A DNA stretch of 64,000 nt from Eretmocerus hayati. Taxonomy: Eukaryota; Arthropoda; Insecta; Hymenoptera; Aphelinidae. Below, piece by piece: positions 22,858-33,508 of this stretch. Below the pieces are notes generated by a model. That model was not told the DNA's origin. It did not search any database and worked only from the letters and a program-made list of their open reading frames with translations. Both the position numbers and the translations under genes were made by a program. The stretch's first letter is position 1, and every line of letters starts with the position of its first letter. Location: assembly GCA_029851415.1 (NCBI GenBank), contig CM056742.1, forward strand, positions 9,775,736 to 9,839,735. Direction: 5' to 3'.

Positions 22858-25393
22858 TATCTAGCAAAGAAGAATTGATGAGCCATGAAACATGTATTCG
22901 CCAGACTGTATGTAAATACGGCATTGCACCCATTTTCACTTGAGTTATTATTTCCCTCAGTCGACTCATTCGGTCGTCCATAATGTCTACCTCCATACAT
23001 AGATCTACCTCGTATGTCTGCTCAAAAGAGCATGTTTGCTCCTTTACCCGATCTCTTTATGCATCACCTCTGTCCATCCCTCACATGTTGCACCACACAA
23101 GCATTGAGTAGCTTTGACTATTGAGGTAACCAGTAGTTCCAGCATCCCCTAGCGTCAGCTATGAGGAGAAAACGTCGACCATTTACGGGAAGACGTGGAC
23201 GTTTGTATGAGGAGTACAGATATAGACGAGGCTAACAAATATCGCTACAAGAGATACTTGGTATGAGCTTGCAAACATCCGCAGGTACGAGATGGGTTAG
23301 CGTGTTTTCTGTCTATTATGAGTGAAATCAACCTATCGACTTTTGGATGTGGTTTTGGGGATGATTTTGAAGGTTACGGTAGAACCTCGTTTCTGGCGTT
23401 GACTTGACACTCTTCTGATGTGTTATGAGAGTCTGTGATTGCGAGTGGTTCGGTTCCAGTTGTTATATTTTCTATGCTCTGATGTTTTTGATTTGACTGT
23501 CAGAATTTGTGTCGCTTTCAGGAACGAGGCATTGCTTATTGATCATGAGTTATCATAACAGTAGGATAACGGATCTTTTTTGCTACTTTTACGTTTCATC
23601 GAGTAGTCAGGTCATTGCGTGCATTGGATTGGAAAATTTCTTACTATATTTTATTCAGTCATTGCCTTTATCAATGACCCAATATTCATTGGAAGCAGTT
23701 TCAGAAATATTTTATTCAGTTATTCCACGAAGAACCTCACAGACAAATTCGTTGCTGATGTTTGGATTGATTGCTATCGCGTAATTTTCAGGAGTATTTG
23801 AGGTACTCACCTCCGTGAAAGAGGTACTCAGATATCCCACAAAGACCACTTTTTGTCTGTGCGCTGAGCACATATATTTTGTGGCGCAATTTTACTTGAA
23901 ATTCTACTCCCTCAGTTTTCCTTGATAAAAATGAATTTGTCTCGTTTCAGGCTTTTCCGCACCAATTTATTCTTAAAGTAAATCGTCAGGTGCAACTTTT
24001 CCGTGATCCGAAGGATCGAAATAAATTTATTTTCACACTTTGGGGTATAGTTTTTGCACCAAATTCGTGTGCATTTGAGAAACGCGTCGGGAACGAAGTT
24101 CCAAAATTCGCCTCGATAAGATGTATGGAAATGTCAATGAAGTCTAAGACTTTGATCGACGTCAAACTGAGGTTCAAGCCTTTGAATGCTCATCATGTAA
24201 CGATACCGATAAAGATACACACGCATCAAGCACTATTATGTAAATAAAATGACGATTCCTTGGCGTTGGGTGGACTCTTTAGAAGGTAATGGCGGGGGAC
24301 ATAAAAAGCTTCTAAATTTGAATCTGAATCCTCACTACCTCTTTTAGGTTCACAGAATGCATCTGAGCTGATTGAATATTAAAAAGAGGATTCTATTGTC
24401 ACAATGAAACTTCGTACCTTTTAGATATGGAAGCAATATCTTATTGATTCAGACTTTAAATTCTGCCCAGAGAAACACATAGGTATCACTTTCATCATTA
24501 TATATCTAGCAATAATATATCAATAACAATCGAATAGAGCTCCGTGCATTCAGACGGTAGACCATAGCAGACGGATTCCGGTATTCGGCATCTTATGATG
24601 CGATAAGAAGTATGCTGATGAGAATGAGTACGCTCGGTTGCTTGCGTAAGCAGTATAACTATATCGCAAAAGTATCGCTTTTTCGTTGCATCGTATGGCG
24701 GGTTGCATTGAATCTCGTTCCACGGAGCCGTGTCGGTCAGCTGATCGCGCGCGATTTTACTCCTCAGACGAGCGTACCTAAAGGAACTCCGTTCCAAAAT
24801 CTAGTTTTGACGCGAGACTCCAGAGTTCCCAGTCAATTTCTTACAAAGTATTTGGTGGCCAAATGAACCCCCTGCAAACCTCAAGACTGTAAGTCAAACC
24901 GTTTGGCCGTGAGATCAATTTTTTTTTTAGTGTCAAAATGTCAGATCCGTGTGTTGCTTCAATATGTCAGGTCCGTGTGACGCTACCGCATCTCTCCATG
25001 TTATCCTTATGGTACTTATGAGTGGGAAAATTCACATTAGTGCGTGAGTTCATTCATACTTTATATGTTTCAAAAAGTCGAAAAATACGTCTTAGAACCT
25101 TCGGAAGTGAGATTTAGCGCTGGCACATTATCGACCATCAAATATCAAAGTTTCCGCAGAACTGCTCATATCCATCTCATATGTATCAAAACGTATAGAG
25201 TACCAAAAGTCGATAGTCTTCTACGTTTTTGAATTCCGTCACCGAGTTGAAACGAAAAACAAAATTCAGAAATTAAGTTGTCATATGCCAGAATTAAGCA
25301 TGAATCGAGCTTTGGAGTTTCGTAAAAATACACATTCCCGCTGATGAGGAATGAAACGTCTAATTGGGAAGATAAAAACATTCAATTGGCATT
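22858..25393. other. intergenic, no supported feature
   Basis: Several reading frames of 60-99 codons occur (for example 23990-24247 on the plus strand), but none shows domain motifs, paired splice sites or a convincing start context. Confidence 0.35.
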
Positions 25394-26035
25394 CCCACTG
25401 AACACCTTTCGTTCCCGAACCGTACCACGGAAGGTTCCCCCCGGAAGTAATGCAACCTTCGCCGGGCGTTCCTACGACCCACCAGCAACGTTGCATGAGG
25501 GTAGGTAGAAATGTCCGCGGACGACTACGTATCTAGGGCGTTGTGTCATGGTTTCTGGAACCTTTCAGTGGTTCCGTAATGGTATGGTAATGGTTGTTTG
25601 TTGCAACGTAGAACTTGGAAATTTCTTTGTTAAATAAACAAAATAATTGTTATTTTCTTTCTTTCCTCTGCAGGCTATTCAAGGACAGTCTCATTGTCTC
25701 CTCTTCACGAAGTGACCGTATTTGTGATTCAGCCCGGCCGAAGAGATTGAACGAATAGCCTGCAGAGGAAAGAAGAAAAATAACAATTATTTCATTTATT
25801 TAACGAAAAAATTTCCAAGTTCTAGGTTGCAACAAACAACCATTGCAAAACCATTACGGAACCACTGGAAGGTTCCGGGAACCATGACACAACGCTTCAG
25901 ATACGTAGTCGTCCGCGGACATTTCTACCTAACCACAACGTTGCTGGTGGGTCGTAGGAACGCCCGGCGAAGGTTGCATTAGTTCCGGGGGGAACCTTCC
26001 GTGGTACGTTTTGGGAACGAACGGTGTTCAGTGGG
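25394..26035. mobile_element. foldback element with arms of about 280 bp
   Basis: The left arm starts cccactgaacacctttcgtt; the right arm ends with the complement (aacgaacggtgttcagtggg). Arms stay in register through acgtatctagggcgttgtgt, ttggaaatttctttgttaaa and cctctgcaggctattc, with a short loop near 25690-25740. Arm divergence is low (a few percent by eye), so the element is fairly young. No ORF. Confidence 0.88.
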
Positions 26036-26647
26036 TTCATTATCGTCATTTAGATTCAGCGTTTGATGTTCCACATGCCATATGAATTTATTATCATGGA
26101 TAGTTCTCGACTTTTTTACGTCTCCAAAAAAATGCAGACGCCTTGATTCGTTTACAATTCTGTCTCCCCATAGGAGGCCATTCCGATTTCCACGAGGATT
26201 TCTAATAGCTTGTGGCTTTTTTCTTATAAGTTATCGAGAAAATCTGAAAACAATTTCTGAAGAATCTTCTTCGCGTGAAAATATGTTGAGACAAGGGGAA
26301 CTAGTCCACGGATTGAAACAAAACAAAATTTGAGTCGGAAGTCCTATAGTCGAACAATATCTTATACTTTCTTTGGTGCCTGGTTCAATTTTTAGAAAAT
26401 ATATTTCAGATCAGAGAGTTTTACTTCAAGCCTATGCACCCTGGCATCTATGTCTCGAATTGTTTTTATAAAATTTCGTCTCATTCAACTAGACTTATCC
26501 AATCAGCACCTCATCCACTTTCCGGCTCATAAATTTTGTCACTATTTCATACCGCAGTCGTGAAATGAAAAGAAAACTTGTCGAGCCCATCATACACCTT
26601 ACTTCATTAATTTCCAAGACTTTGAGAAATGATCTCAAGCGAAACGT
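26036..26647. other. intergenic, possibly 3' part of the minus-strand gene at 28018
   Basis: Nothing firmly recognised. If the secreted gene whose first exons are at 27902-28018 and 27178-27310 has a fourth exon like its paralogue, it should lie here on the minus strand, but no candidate could be fixed by eye. Confidence 0.3.
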
Positions 26648-26781
26648 TTATTGTAGACTGTGACACATCAATATAATACAAATCTTGTCACTCCAGCGAT
26701 TAAAAACATCAATCGACTGATTCCCAGATTCTGGTCGTAGTAAAAGACTCAATTCCTTAATGATTCGATGACTTTCCTGAT
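26648..26781 (-). CDS. possible third exon of the 28018 gene
   Basis: Follows an excellent acceptor (ttattttttcag) and is open in the phase required by exon 2 (two bases, then 44 codons and a stop). It encodes a Glu/Leu/Arg-rich segment with two Cys near the end. Similarity to the third exon of the 42 kb paralogue is not convincing, so it may be a chance open frame or a diverged or degenerated exon. Confidence 0.3.
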
Positions 26782-27177
26782 CTGAAAAAATAACTAATCC
26801 TGAATTCATCCGCAAAAGAAATAAATTATTCATTTCATAATGCCCGTGATTCACTAATAAACCTTGTTTATATCTGAAGATTGTAAAGGAGTCTTTCCGA
26901 ATTATCATTTCTCCAATAGAAATATTCATCGAGAATTTTTGGCAAGCATGCGATGCATTTACTTTAAAAGTGGATTAAATATATTTTGTATCCCACGGGA
27001 TCCCATTTAATCTTTGTTGCAAGTCTTACTATAACTTCATATGAGAAAAAGTTAAAAAAAAGTTACAGTAACCGACGTTGGCAAAGAGCAAGGAATAATG
27101 TAATTCTTTACTACTGAGTTATGATATCATGAATACTTGGGGCTCCAAGAAAAATGAATAAAGAATATAAATCTTAC

Positions 27178-28018
27178 TGACCAAGTCACGACCCTCCTTT
27201 GTTCCTTCCACAATCTGGAATGCACACTCAATTGCATTAAACTTGGATTCTGATAAGACTTCATTGGCCAATCTATCATCCCACATCCACTCTATCTCGA
27301 ATCCAGGGCACTATGAGGATGGGAAATTTTTTTTTTTCATTAATAAATCCTTTAATCTGATGTTACTAATGAATCCATAAAGATGGGGCATATCACACCT
27401 ATATCTATACTATTTTTGGTCGTTTGTATGTAACCATCTAAGAGATTTGCAATCGGTTGAAAAAAAAAAACGAGTAGCTTGTATTCATTTGAGTAATCGT
27501 ATATAGTTTCTAAAAATCTCTGTGTAACATCTTGAGTGCTCTCGAGATGGGTTTTGAATGTACGATATACACAGGTTTCCAGCGATTCCCAGAATTTTAA
27601 TTCATTTCATTGCATGCCAATGATAATTTCCAACAAGATTGTTGCTAATCGTACGGACTATCCAGTGCATTGAAATCAGATTTTCAACGTTTTGTGATGA
27701 GATGATAGACTTTGAGTTCATTGCACATATTATTCCATGAGTGGAGGATTCATGCCTCAGCTGTCAACATGAAAAGTCAAGTTGTGGATTTCTGTTAAAT
27801 CATTCAAATCAGATTGACTTTCATTTTCTTTGACTATGGTTGTTAGTACGATGGCATCATTCTTACATGTATCTATTATGAGATAAAAATGTTAGATTTA
27901 CCTTTCCTTGGACGTAAGTCTCAAGTTCTTGAGCAGCAGTGGATAAAGTCTCCAAAGGTTGTGCATTTATTGTCACACTCATCAACGCCAAACATACGAC
28001 AAAACAACGAAAACTCAT
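27178..28018 (-). CDS. secreted protein gene, first two exons (paralogue of 40439-42160)
   Basis: Exon 1 (27902-28018, 39 codons) encodes a signal peptide, MSFRCFVVCLALMSVTINAQ, and a short helix-like segment ending in Gly-Lys at a donor ggaaag|gtaaat (phase 0). Exon 2 (27178-27310) begins at a Cys codon right after catag| and reads CPGFEIE..., with a second Cys about 29 residues in. It closes with Arg-Asp-Leu-Val at donor tca|gtaaga (phase 1). The 42 kb gene has the same start (MS-RC), the same exon-2 opening (CPDYEL), the same Cys spacing pattern, Arg-Asp near the end and identical phases. A possible third exon at 26648-26781 (acceptor ttttttcag, correct phase, 45 codons to a stop) matches the paralogue poorly. 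A TATA-like tttatattt lies about 40 bases upstream of the ATG. Function unknown; the protein is likely secreted. Confidence 0.6.
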
Positions 28019-28832
28019 CTTCGGGCCGTTTTCCTTATGATGTAAGAAATATAAATGCCAGGTGAACAAGATAGCTGCTTGCAATATCGAAATGGAATCG
28101 TTTTGTGGAGATTCTCAGGTTTTATCGGATGTTGATTTGATCTACATCATTGATCCTTCAGTAACTATAGCTCTCGAGTTTAATGAAATTTTTTCAATAT
28201 CCATGACTGAAGTAATTGACATCAGGTGTTGACTGTTTCCTTAGTGAGTCACCAAAAGATAAAATGAAGCCATTAATTCTTACAAGCCATTGCTTTGATC
28301 GACGAAGTGAGTGAATGATTTTTATCTTTCTAGAAGATGAAGATTTGCAAGGGCATGTGTCATGTGATCTAGTAGAGGCTGTTGAGCTTATTAGGTCACG
28401 TCAGTAATTTTCTCGGTGTGATTTTATCACGAGGCCAACTAGAGTTCAGCTGAAGTTACAATTACACTCGAACATGTCCAATTTTTGATTAAAGGACTTG
28501 GATAAGCATGCCAATCTAGCGCAATCGAATTCTAATACTCATTTAGTTCATTGGCGAAAGAGTTCTGGGCGCTTTCGGAAATTCTCTACACTACTGCACA
28601 CATGATCGATGAGGAAAATTTTAGTTTATCACAGTAGGCAACTGTTATACCACAAGGGAGGCTCACGCCTAGGGGTGTGGCGAACCTCCGGCTTCAGTTT
28701 CCGGTTGAGAGAAGCCTGATGGCCCTGGGGGTTTATTTTAAAAATGCGTCACTTGTAAACGCCGCAAGCTTAGGCGCGCGACTACGGTAAAACGACTACT
28801 GCTTACGGCAGTTCGTGCGTTCCTCGCGATCC

Positions 28833-29088
28833 TGTGGGGAACTAAACCTTCCCCAAGGTGGTCTTGGTGTTCACAGAACGAGGCCGGCACTTTTTAGACT
28901 GCTGGATTTATTTATTCTAATACAATATTTACAGGAATATTTACAGCTAGAGTGATCGAGCTGATATTCGCTCGACACTCGTTATTGCGAGACTGATCGT
29001 CTCAACGCTCGCCCGCGACTCATCCCCGCTCTCCGCAGAGACACACAGACGCGCACCTATCATTGTATGTGTGTGGCAGTGCCCCACA
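28833..29088 (-). repeat. 3' LTR (256 bp) of the Ty3/gypsy element
   Basis: Begins tgtggggaac and ends gccccaca on the plus strand, i.e. TG...CA with seven-base inverted ends. The first 196 bases match 36459-36654, apart from cttg versus atcg in gagtg(at/ct)(c/t)gagctg. The last 60 bases are missing from the other LTR. Confidence 0.9.
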
Positions 29089-29103
29089 GTATTCCCCCCC
29101 GTT

Positions 29104-30126
29104 TTGAACGGAGTTCCATTATTTTTTTTTTTTTTTTTTTTGACAAAGTGTAAATTTCTTTGTTTCAAAATACTCATGGAAAAATACTCAAGGTATCAAA
29201 AATACAATATAGTCAATAGACTGTTTTTTTTCTTGGAGTAAACCAAAATGGAATAAATCTTTTCACTTTTTACAGAAGTGATGAATATAAGTTCTGTAGC
29301 ATCGATTTGCTCAGTAGAAAATGATTGATATGCAAAATTGTGCATTTATGTTTTCATCGAATACTAAATGCTTTCATCGAATACTAAGAAGTTACTTGAA
29401 ACATAAATTCTGAGTTATTCGACTCTTCGTAAACTTGAGAAACTACTTATACTGTCAATACTTTCCAAGTCTAACCAAATAGATCTTTAGATCTGCATTG
29501 TAAACAATTGATTCTATTACCAGTTTCAGCTTATGTGCTGTTTAGCTTTGACTCATCGAGTCTACAAATCAGCAATTGGTACTCCTTGAGCTTTCTGACT
29601 CCATTTACAGTTTTTCCCTGTACTTTGTACAAAAAATCTTTGCAAAAAACAATTAAAAAAAATATAATTTGTCAAAAAATTTGATCAACAAAAATAAATC
29701 GTTATTTTCGAAGCATTTCATGATTTTCAGCACAGAAAACCATTCTTCCTTGTAGATATTTCCACTCTTACAACTAAAAAGTGTCTCAATGAAAATTTTG
29801 TCTTAAAACTAGATTCGAATGATCTTAAGAATAATGTTTTAGACGTTGTGCGTTTGTATAAGCTAGCCAATTTGTTGGGCCTAAGCCGAAGTTTTTTGAA
29901 AAATTGTTACCACTCTGGTGTGAAAATAAACAAAATTACGGCAGCCCGGGAAACTAAGCCCAAAAGGAGCCGATCATCTCTCCCGAAGGATGAGAGCCGA
30001 CTTGACCACCGCCCGCTTTGCATCGCGGAAGCATGCTACAATGATTTGAACTTTAAGTTGAAGAGTGGGGCTAGTTATATTGCATCAGACGTCTCTAATT
30101 CTAATCTTACTCTAAATATCCTTATC
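29104..30126. other. AT-rich 3' untranslated part of the Ty3/gypsy element
   Basis: Lies between the end of pol and the polypurine tract; contains an A/T run (about 19 t at 29122-29140). No env or accessory frame on the minus strand. The plus-strand open frame at 29848-30273 overlaps pol in antisense and is not considered coding. Confidence 0.6.
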
Positions 30127-31146
30127 TTATGGGTGATGAGATTTTTTCTTCACGCTCTTATAACTAATACATTTCCATTCATCAGATTTGCAGTATTCAA
30201 AAATTTTCAAGCACAAACTTTCCATATTTTGAATAACTTTTGCTACTTGTCGTGTCGTTTCCGTTTTTCGTAAGGCTTTAGCGGATCGTAGCTTGCACTT
30301 ACATTTGTGTACATGATTTTCACACTCATTTTCTTTGTCGATTACGAATTTAACATTTCTGTTACCTGAGCTTCGCAAAGTATTACTAGTCGTTTGTATT
30401 TCGGTGTCTGCGCTTTGCGGATTTTCTTGAGTCGCTGGAATTGTGCCTTCGTTACTAACACTCATTGAGTACGGATGATCGATTCTGACATTTTCCGCGG
30501 CGGTTGGTTGCGTATTTTCCTGAATGAAAAATGCGGGTTTCAACCGTTCTATGGATACAGTTTGTGATTTACCGTTAACATCAATTTCAAAAACACGTTC
30601 AGAGATCCGGCGCAGTACTTTGTGTGGACCTGTGTACGGTCTTTCTAATGGTCTTTTGACTGCATCAATACGTAAAAGGACATGAGTGCAGTCATGCAGA
30701 TTTTTGAAGTAGAACGTTCGACGTCGTTGTTTTTGAGCAACCGGGACTGGTCTAATATCACGCATATACTCGCGGTACTCTTCCAAGAAAATTTGTGGAT
30801 TTACATTGACATTTCCTTCTAAAGCGAATTCGCCAGGTAGACGCAAGGGATTACCAAACAGATATTCTGCAGGTGATGCATTTGTATCAAGTCTAACTCG
30901 TGTTCTTAATCCTAACATAACCGTTGAGAGTTTCTTTGACCATAATGGATCATCTTTGTGACACATTAAAGCAGATTTCAAGTCTCTGTGCCAACGCTCT
31001 ATTAGTCCATTTGAGGCTGGATGATATGAAGTTGTGCGAATTCTTTCAGCACCAATCAAGGAAAGCAATGCTCTGAAAAGAATTGATTCAAATTGACTAC
31101 CCTGGTCTGTTGTGATCTGTTCTGGAGCACCGTAACGCGATCCCAA
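30127..31146 (-). CDS. pol: pol, C-terminal part: integrase core and C-terminal domain (frameshifted)
   Basis: Continues the integrase of the 31056-33506 frame in another reading frame. It opens with GSRYGAPEQITTDQGSQFES, which carries the second catalytic Asp (TDQG), and the Glu follows in the YHPASNGLIERWHRDLK segment; these are hallmarks of retroviral-type DDE integrases. A GPY-like C-terminal module (RPYTGPHKVLRRISERVFEI) and a charged tail follow. The Met at its start is not a real initiator. The break at about 31140 lies at tttttggg (minus strand) and looks like a one-base change, either a real inactivating mutation or an assembly error. Confidence 0.88.
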   Translation of the reverse strand: MGSRYGAPEQITTDQGSQFESILFRALLSLIGAERIRTTSYHPASNGLIERWHRDLKSALMCHKDDPLWSKKLSTVMLGLRTRVRLDTNASPAEYLFGNPLRLPGEFALEGNVNVNPQIFLEEYREYMRDIRPVPVAQKQRRRTFYFKNLHDCTHVLLRIDAVKRPLERPYTGPHKVLRRISERVFEIDVNGKSQTVSIERLKPAFFIQENTQPTAAENVRIDHPYSMSVSNEGTIPATQENPQSADTEIQTTSNTLRSSGNRNVKFVIDKENECENHVHKCKCKLRSAKALRKTETTRQVAKVIQNMESLCLKIFEYCKSDEWKCISYKSVKKKSHHP

Positions 31147-33506
31147 AAAGCTCGAATTATACTATTTGCAGTTATGTCTTTTAAAGGAATTGCTTCAGGC
31201 CATCTAGAAACCCTATCTATAATGGTTAAGCAGTATTTATACCCTTCAGATTCAGGCCATGGGCCAACAATGTCCATATGTATATGTTGGAAATGTCTAT
31301 CAGGCATAATAAATGGAGCTGGATTCAATTTCACATGACGACTAACCTTTGCGCGTTGGCAATCCAAACAGTTCTTAGCAAATTCAGAAATGTCCTTAAC
31401 CATTGAAGGCCAGAAATATTTTCTTCTGATTATTTGAATAGTTACTTTGGCATTTGGATGAGATAATTTGTGAAAAATTTCAAAGATACGTTGACGCATA
31501 GAGATAGGAATGTATGGTCTGACCACTTCTCCCGAGAGTTCAAAATATATGAATTTTTCCGAGTCATTGCCCCATTGTAGGCGTTCAATTTTGAATGATG
31601 GATTTGGTGTTTCTATCAATTGTTGAAGCTCTGGGTCGTTAGATTGTTTTTCGTACAGTTCTGCCAACCCCACATTCAGTGGAATTGTGAATGCACCTAC
31701 ACTTGAAATTGCAATTGTATCAACTCTAGACAAAGTGTCAGCTACGACGTTAGCATCGCCTGGTATATATTCAATTTTTGTTGTAAATTGTGAAATGTAT
31801 GACAGATATCTAACGCGTCGAGGGTCGGATTTATCCGCCCTTTGCATGAACGCATACATGAGAGCTTTTTGGTCTGTTACGCATGTGAAGTCGCGCCCTT
31901 CTAAGAAATATTGGAAATATTTAATCGTATTATAGATGGCTAATAATTCTCGATCATATGTACTATATTTGCGTTGTGCATCATTGAATTTTTTTGAATA
32001 GAAAGCAAGAGGTTGCCAAATTCCATCGATGTTTTGTTCAAGTACTCCTCCCATCGCTATATTTGACGCATCCGTTACAATACGGGTTGGCGCATCAGCT
32101 GATGGGTGAGCAAGCATTACAGAATTCACAAGTGCATGTTTGACATCTGCGAAAGCTTGAGACGCTTTTTGATTCCACAGAATTTCACGTTTGTCATTTT
32201 TCTTAGACTCAGGTAATAATTTTTCCAAAGGTGCTAACTTCTCAGCGATGTGCGGTAGACAACGTCTATAGAAATTTACCATACCACAAAAACGTCTAAG
32301 TTCTACTACTGTTTTAGGTTTTGAAAAATTTTCAATAGCTTGTACTTTTTCAGGAGTTGGTCTAGCGCCCTCTTTGTTTATCACGTGACCCAAAAAAATC
32401 AGTTCTTCCACCCCAAATACGCATTTTTCAGGGTTGATCAATAGATTGTTGTCTCTGAGACGTTTGAAAATTTCTCTTAGATGTTCTTCATGTTCTTTTT
32501 CAGATGCTGAGGCCACCAAAATATCGTCGGCAAAAACAAAAACGTAATCTAAATCACTGAAAATGTTATTTAGATGTCGCTGCAGAGTACTGACAGCGTT
32601 TTTTAGCCCGAACGGCATAAACAAATATTCAAATAGCCCAAACGGCGTTATTACAGCTGTTTTATGAATATCTTCAGGTGCCATGGGAATTTGATGAAAG
32701 GCTTTTTTTAAATCTATCGTACTAAATATAACTTTACCTCTAAGTTTGGCTGAAAAGTCCAACAAGTGAGCTGGAGGATATCGATCAGGGACAGTTTTAC
32801 TGTTTACCGGACGATAATCCCCGCAAATTCTGTATGTGCCATCTTTTTTTCTAACCACGTGGATTGGACTGGCCCAATTACTAGAAGAGGGTCTGAGTTT
32901 ACCCTGTTTCATGAGTTTCGCGAATTCTTTTTTTGCTGCCTCTAATTTTTCTGGTGATAGCCTTCTAGGTTTTGAATAGACTGGTGTACCTTCAGTAAGC
33001 ATGTAATGGAATACTTTACTTTGTGTTGGAAGCGACTCTTGCCTTAACTTAGTAATTTCCGGAAATTCCTGAAGCAAATGTGAATATTTACAAGTTGAAG
33101 CGACCGTTTTGATTGTTGAAGCGTTCGTCCATTTGACTGTGCCGTCTTGAACTAATCCGGTAAGATTGTCAATTAGACATTTATTTTTTATATCTATTAA
33201 GATACCAAAATGATCAAAGAAATCAGCTCCGAGAATAGGCTGAGAAACATCGGCGTAACAAAAGTTCCACTTTAGCTCTCTTCTAAACCCGAGATCTACA
33301 CATTTTTCTACTTCGCCATACGTTTTTATTATTGAATCATTTGCCGCGTAAAGTTTGAAATCTGTTGGCTGTGTGATGTGAAGTGGACGTGGCAGTAAAG
33401 AAATGTCTGCTCCGCAGTCTACAAGATAAGTGATTTTACTGCTTTTATCAGTTATATGGAGACGCTTAGATTTGGGACCCACTCTTGTCCCCGTTAGAGT
33501 GGCCAT
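31056..33506 (-). CDS. pol: pol, N-terminal part: protease, RT, RNase H, start of integrase
   Basis: Domains in order: aspartic protease (YLVDCGADISLLP around residue 30, with Cys where Thr or Ser is usual); reverse transcriptase (GTYRICGDYRPVN, STIDLKKAFHQIPM and the catalytic FADD in VFVFADDILVAS); RNase H (IVTDASNIAMGGVLEQ, TYDRELLAI, TDQKALMYAF); and integrase zinc module (FHKLSHPN with NCLDCQRAK) and first catalytic Asp in HMDIVGPWP. The frame is lost within the integrase core and continues at 30127-31146. It is expressed by -1 frameshifting from gag rather than from its own Met at 33506: the frame is open upstream through the slippery site. Confidence 0.95.
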   Translation of the reverse strand: MATLTGTRVGPKSKRLHITDKSSKITYLVDCGADISLLPRPLHITQPTDFKLYAANDSIIKTYGEVEKCVDLGFRRELKWNFCYADVSQPILGADFFDHFGILIDIKNKCLIDNLTGLVQDGTVKWTNASTIKTVASTCKYSHLLQEFPEITKLRQESLPTQSKVFHYMLTEGTPVYSKPRRLSPEKLEAAKKEFAKLMKQGKLRPSSSNWASPIHVVRKKDGTYRICGDYRPVNSKTVPDRYPPAHLLDFSAKLRGKVIFSTIDLKKAFHQIPMAPEDIHKTAVITPFGLFEYLFMPFGLKNAVSTLQRHLNNIFSDLDYVFVFADDILVASASEKEHEEHLREIFKRLRDNNLLINPEKCVFGVEELIFLGHVINKEGARPTPEKVQAIENFSKPKTVVELRRFCGMVNFYRRCLPHIAEKLAPLEKLLPESKKNDKREILWNQKASQAFADVKHALVNSVMLAHPSADAPTRIVTDASNIAMGGVLEQNIDGIWQPLAFYSKKFNDAQRKYSTYDRELLAIYNTIKYFQYFLEGRDFTCVTDQKALMYAFMQRADKSDPRRVRYLSYISQFTTKIEYIPGDANVVADTLSRVDTIAISSVGAFTIPLNVGLAELYEKQSNDPELQQLIETPNPSFKIERLQWGNDSEKFIYFELSGEVVRPYIPISMRQRIFEIFHKLSHPNAKVTIQIIRRKYFWPSMVKDISEFAKNCLDCQRAKVSRHVKLNPAPFIMPDRHFQHIHMDIVGPWPESEGYKYCLTIIDRVSRWPEAIPLKDITANSIIRAFWDRVTVLQNRSQQTRVVNLNQFFSEHCFP

Positions 33507-33508
33507 AT

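Noticed and set aside
29848..30273. 141-codon plus-strand ORF considered as an env or accessory gene
   Set aside because: Antisense to the element and overlapping pol; no signal peptide, fusion peptide or transmembrane segment of an env.
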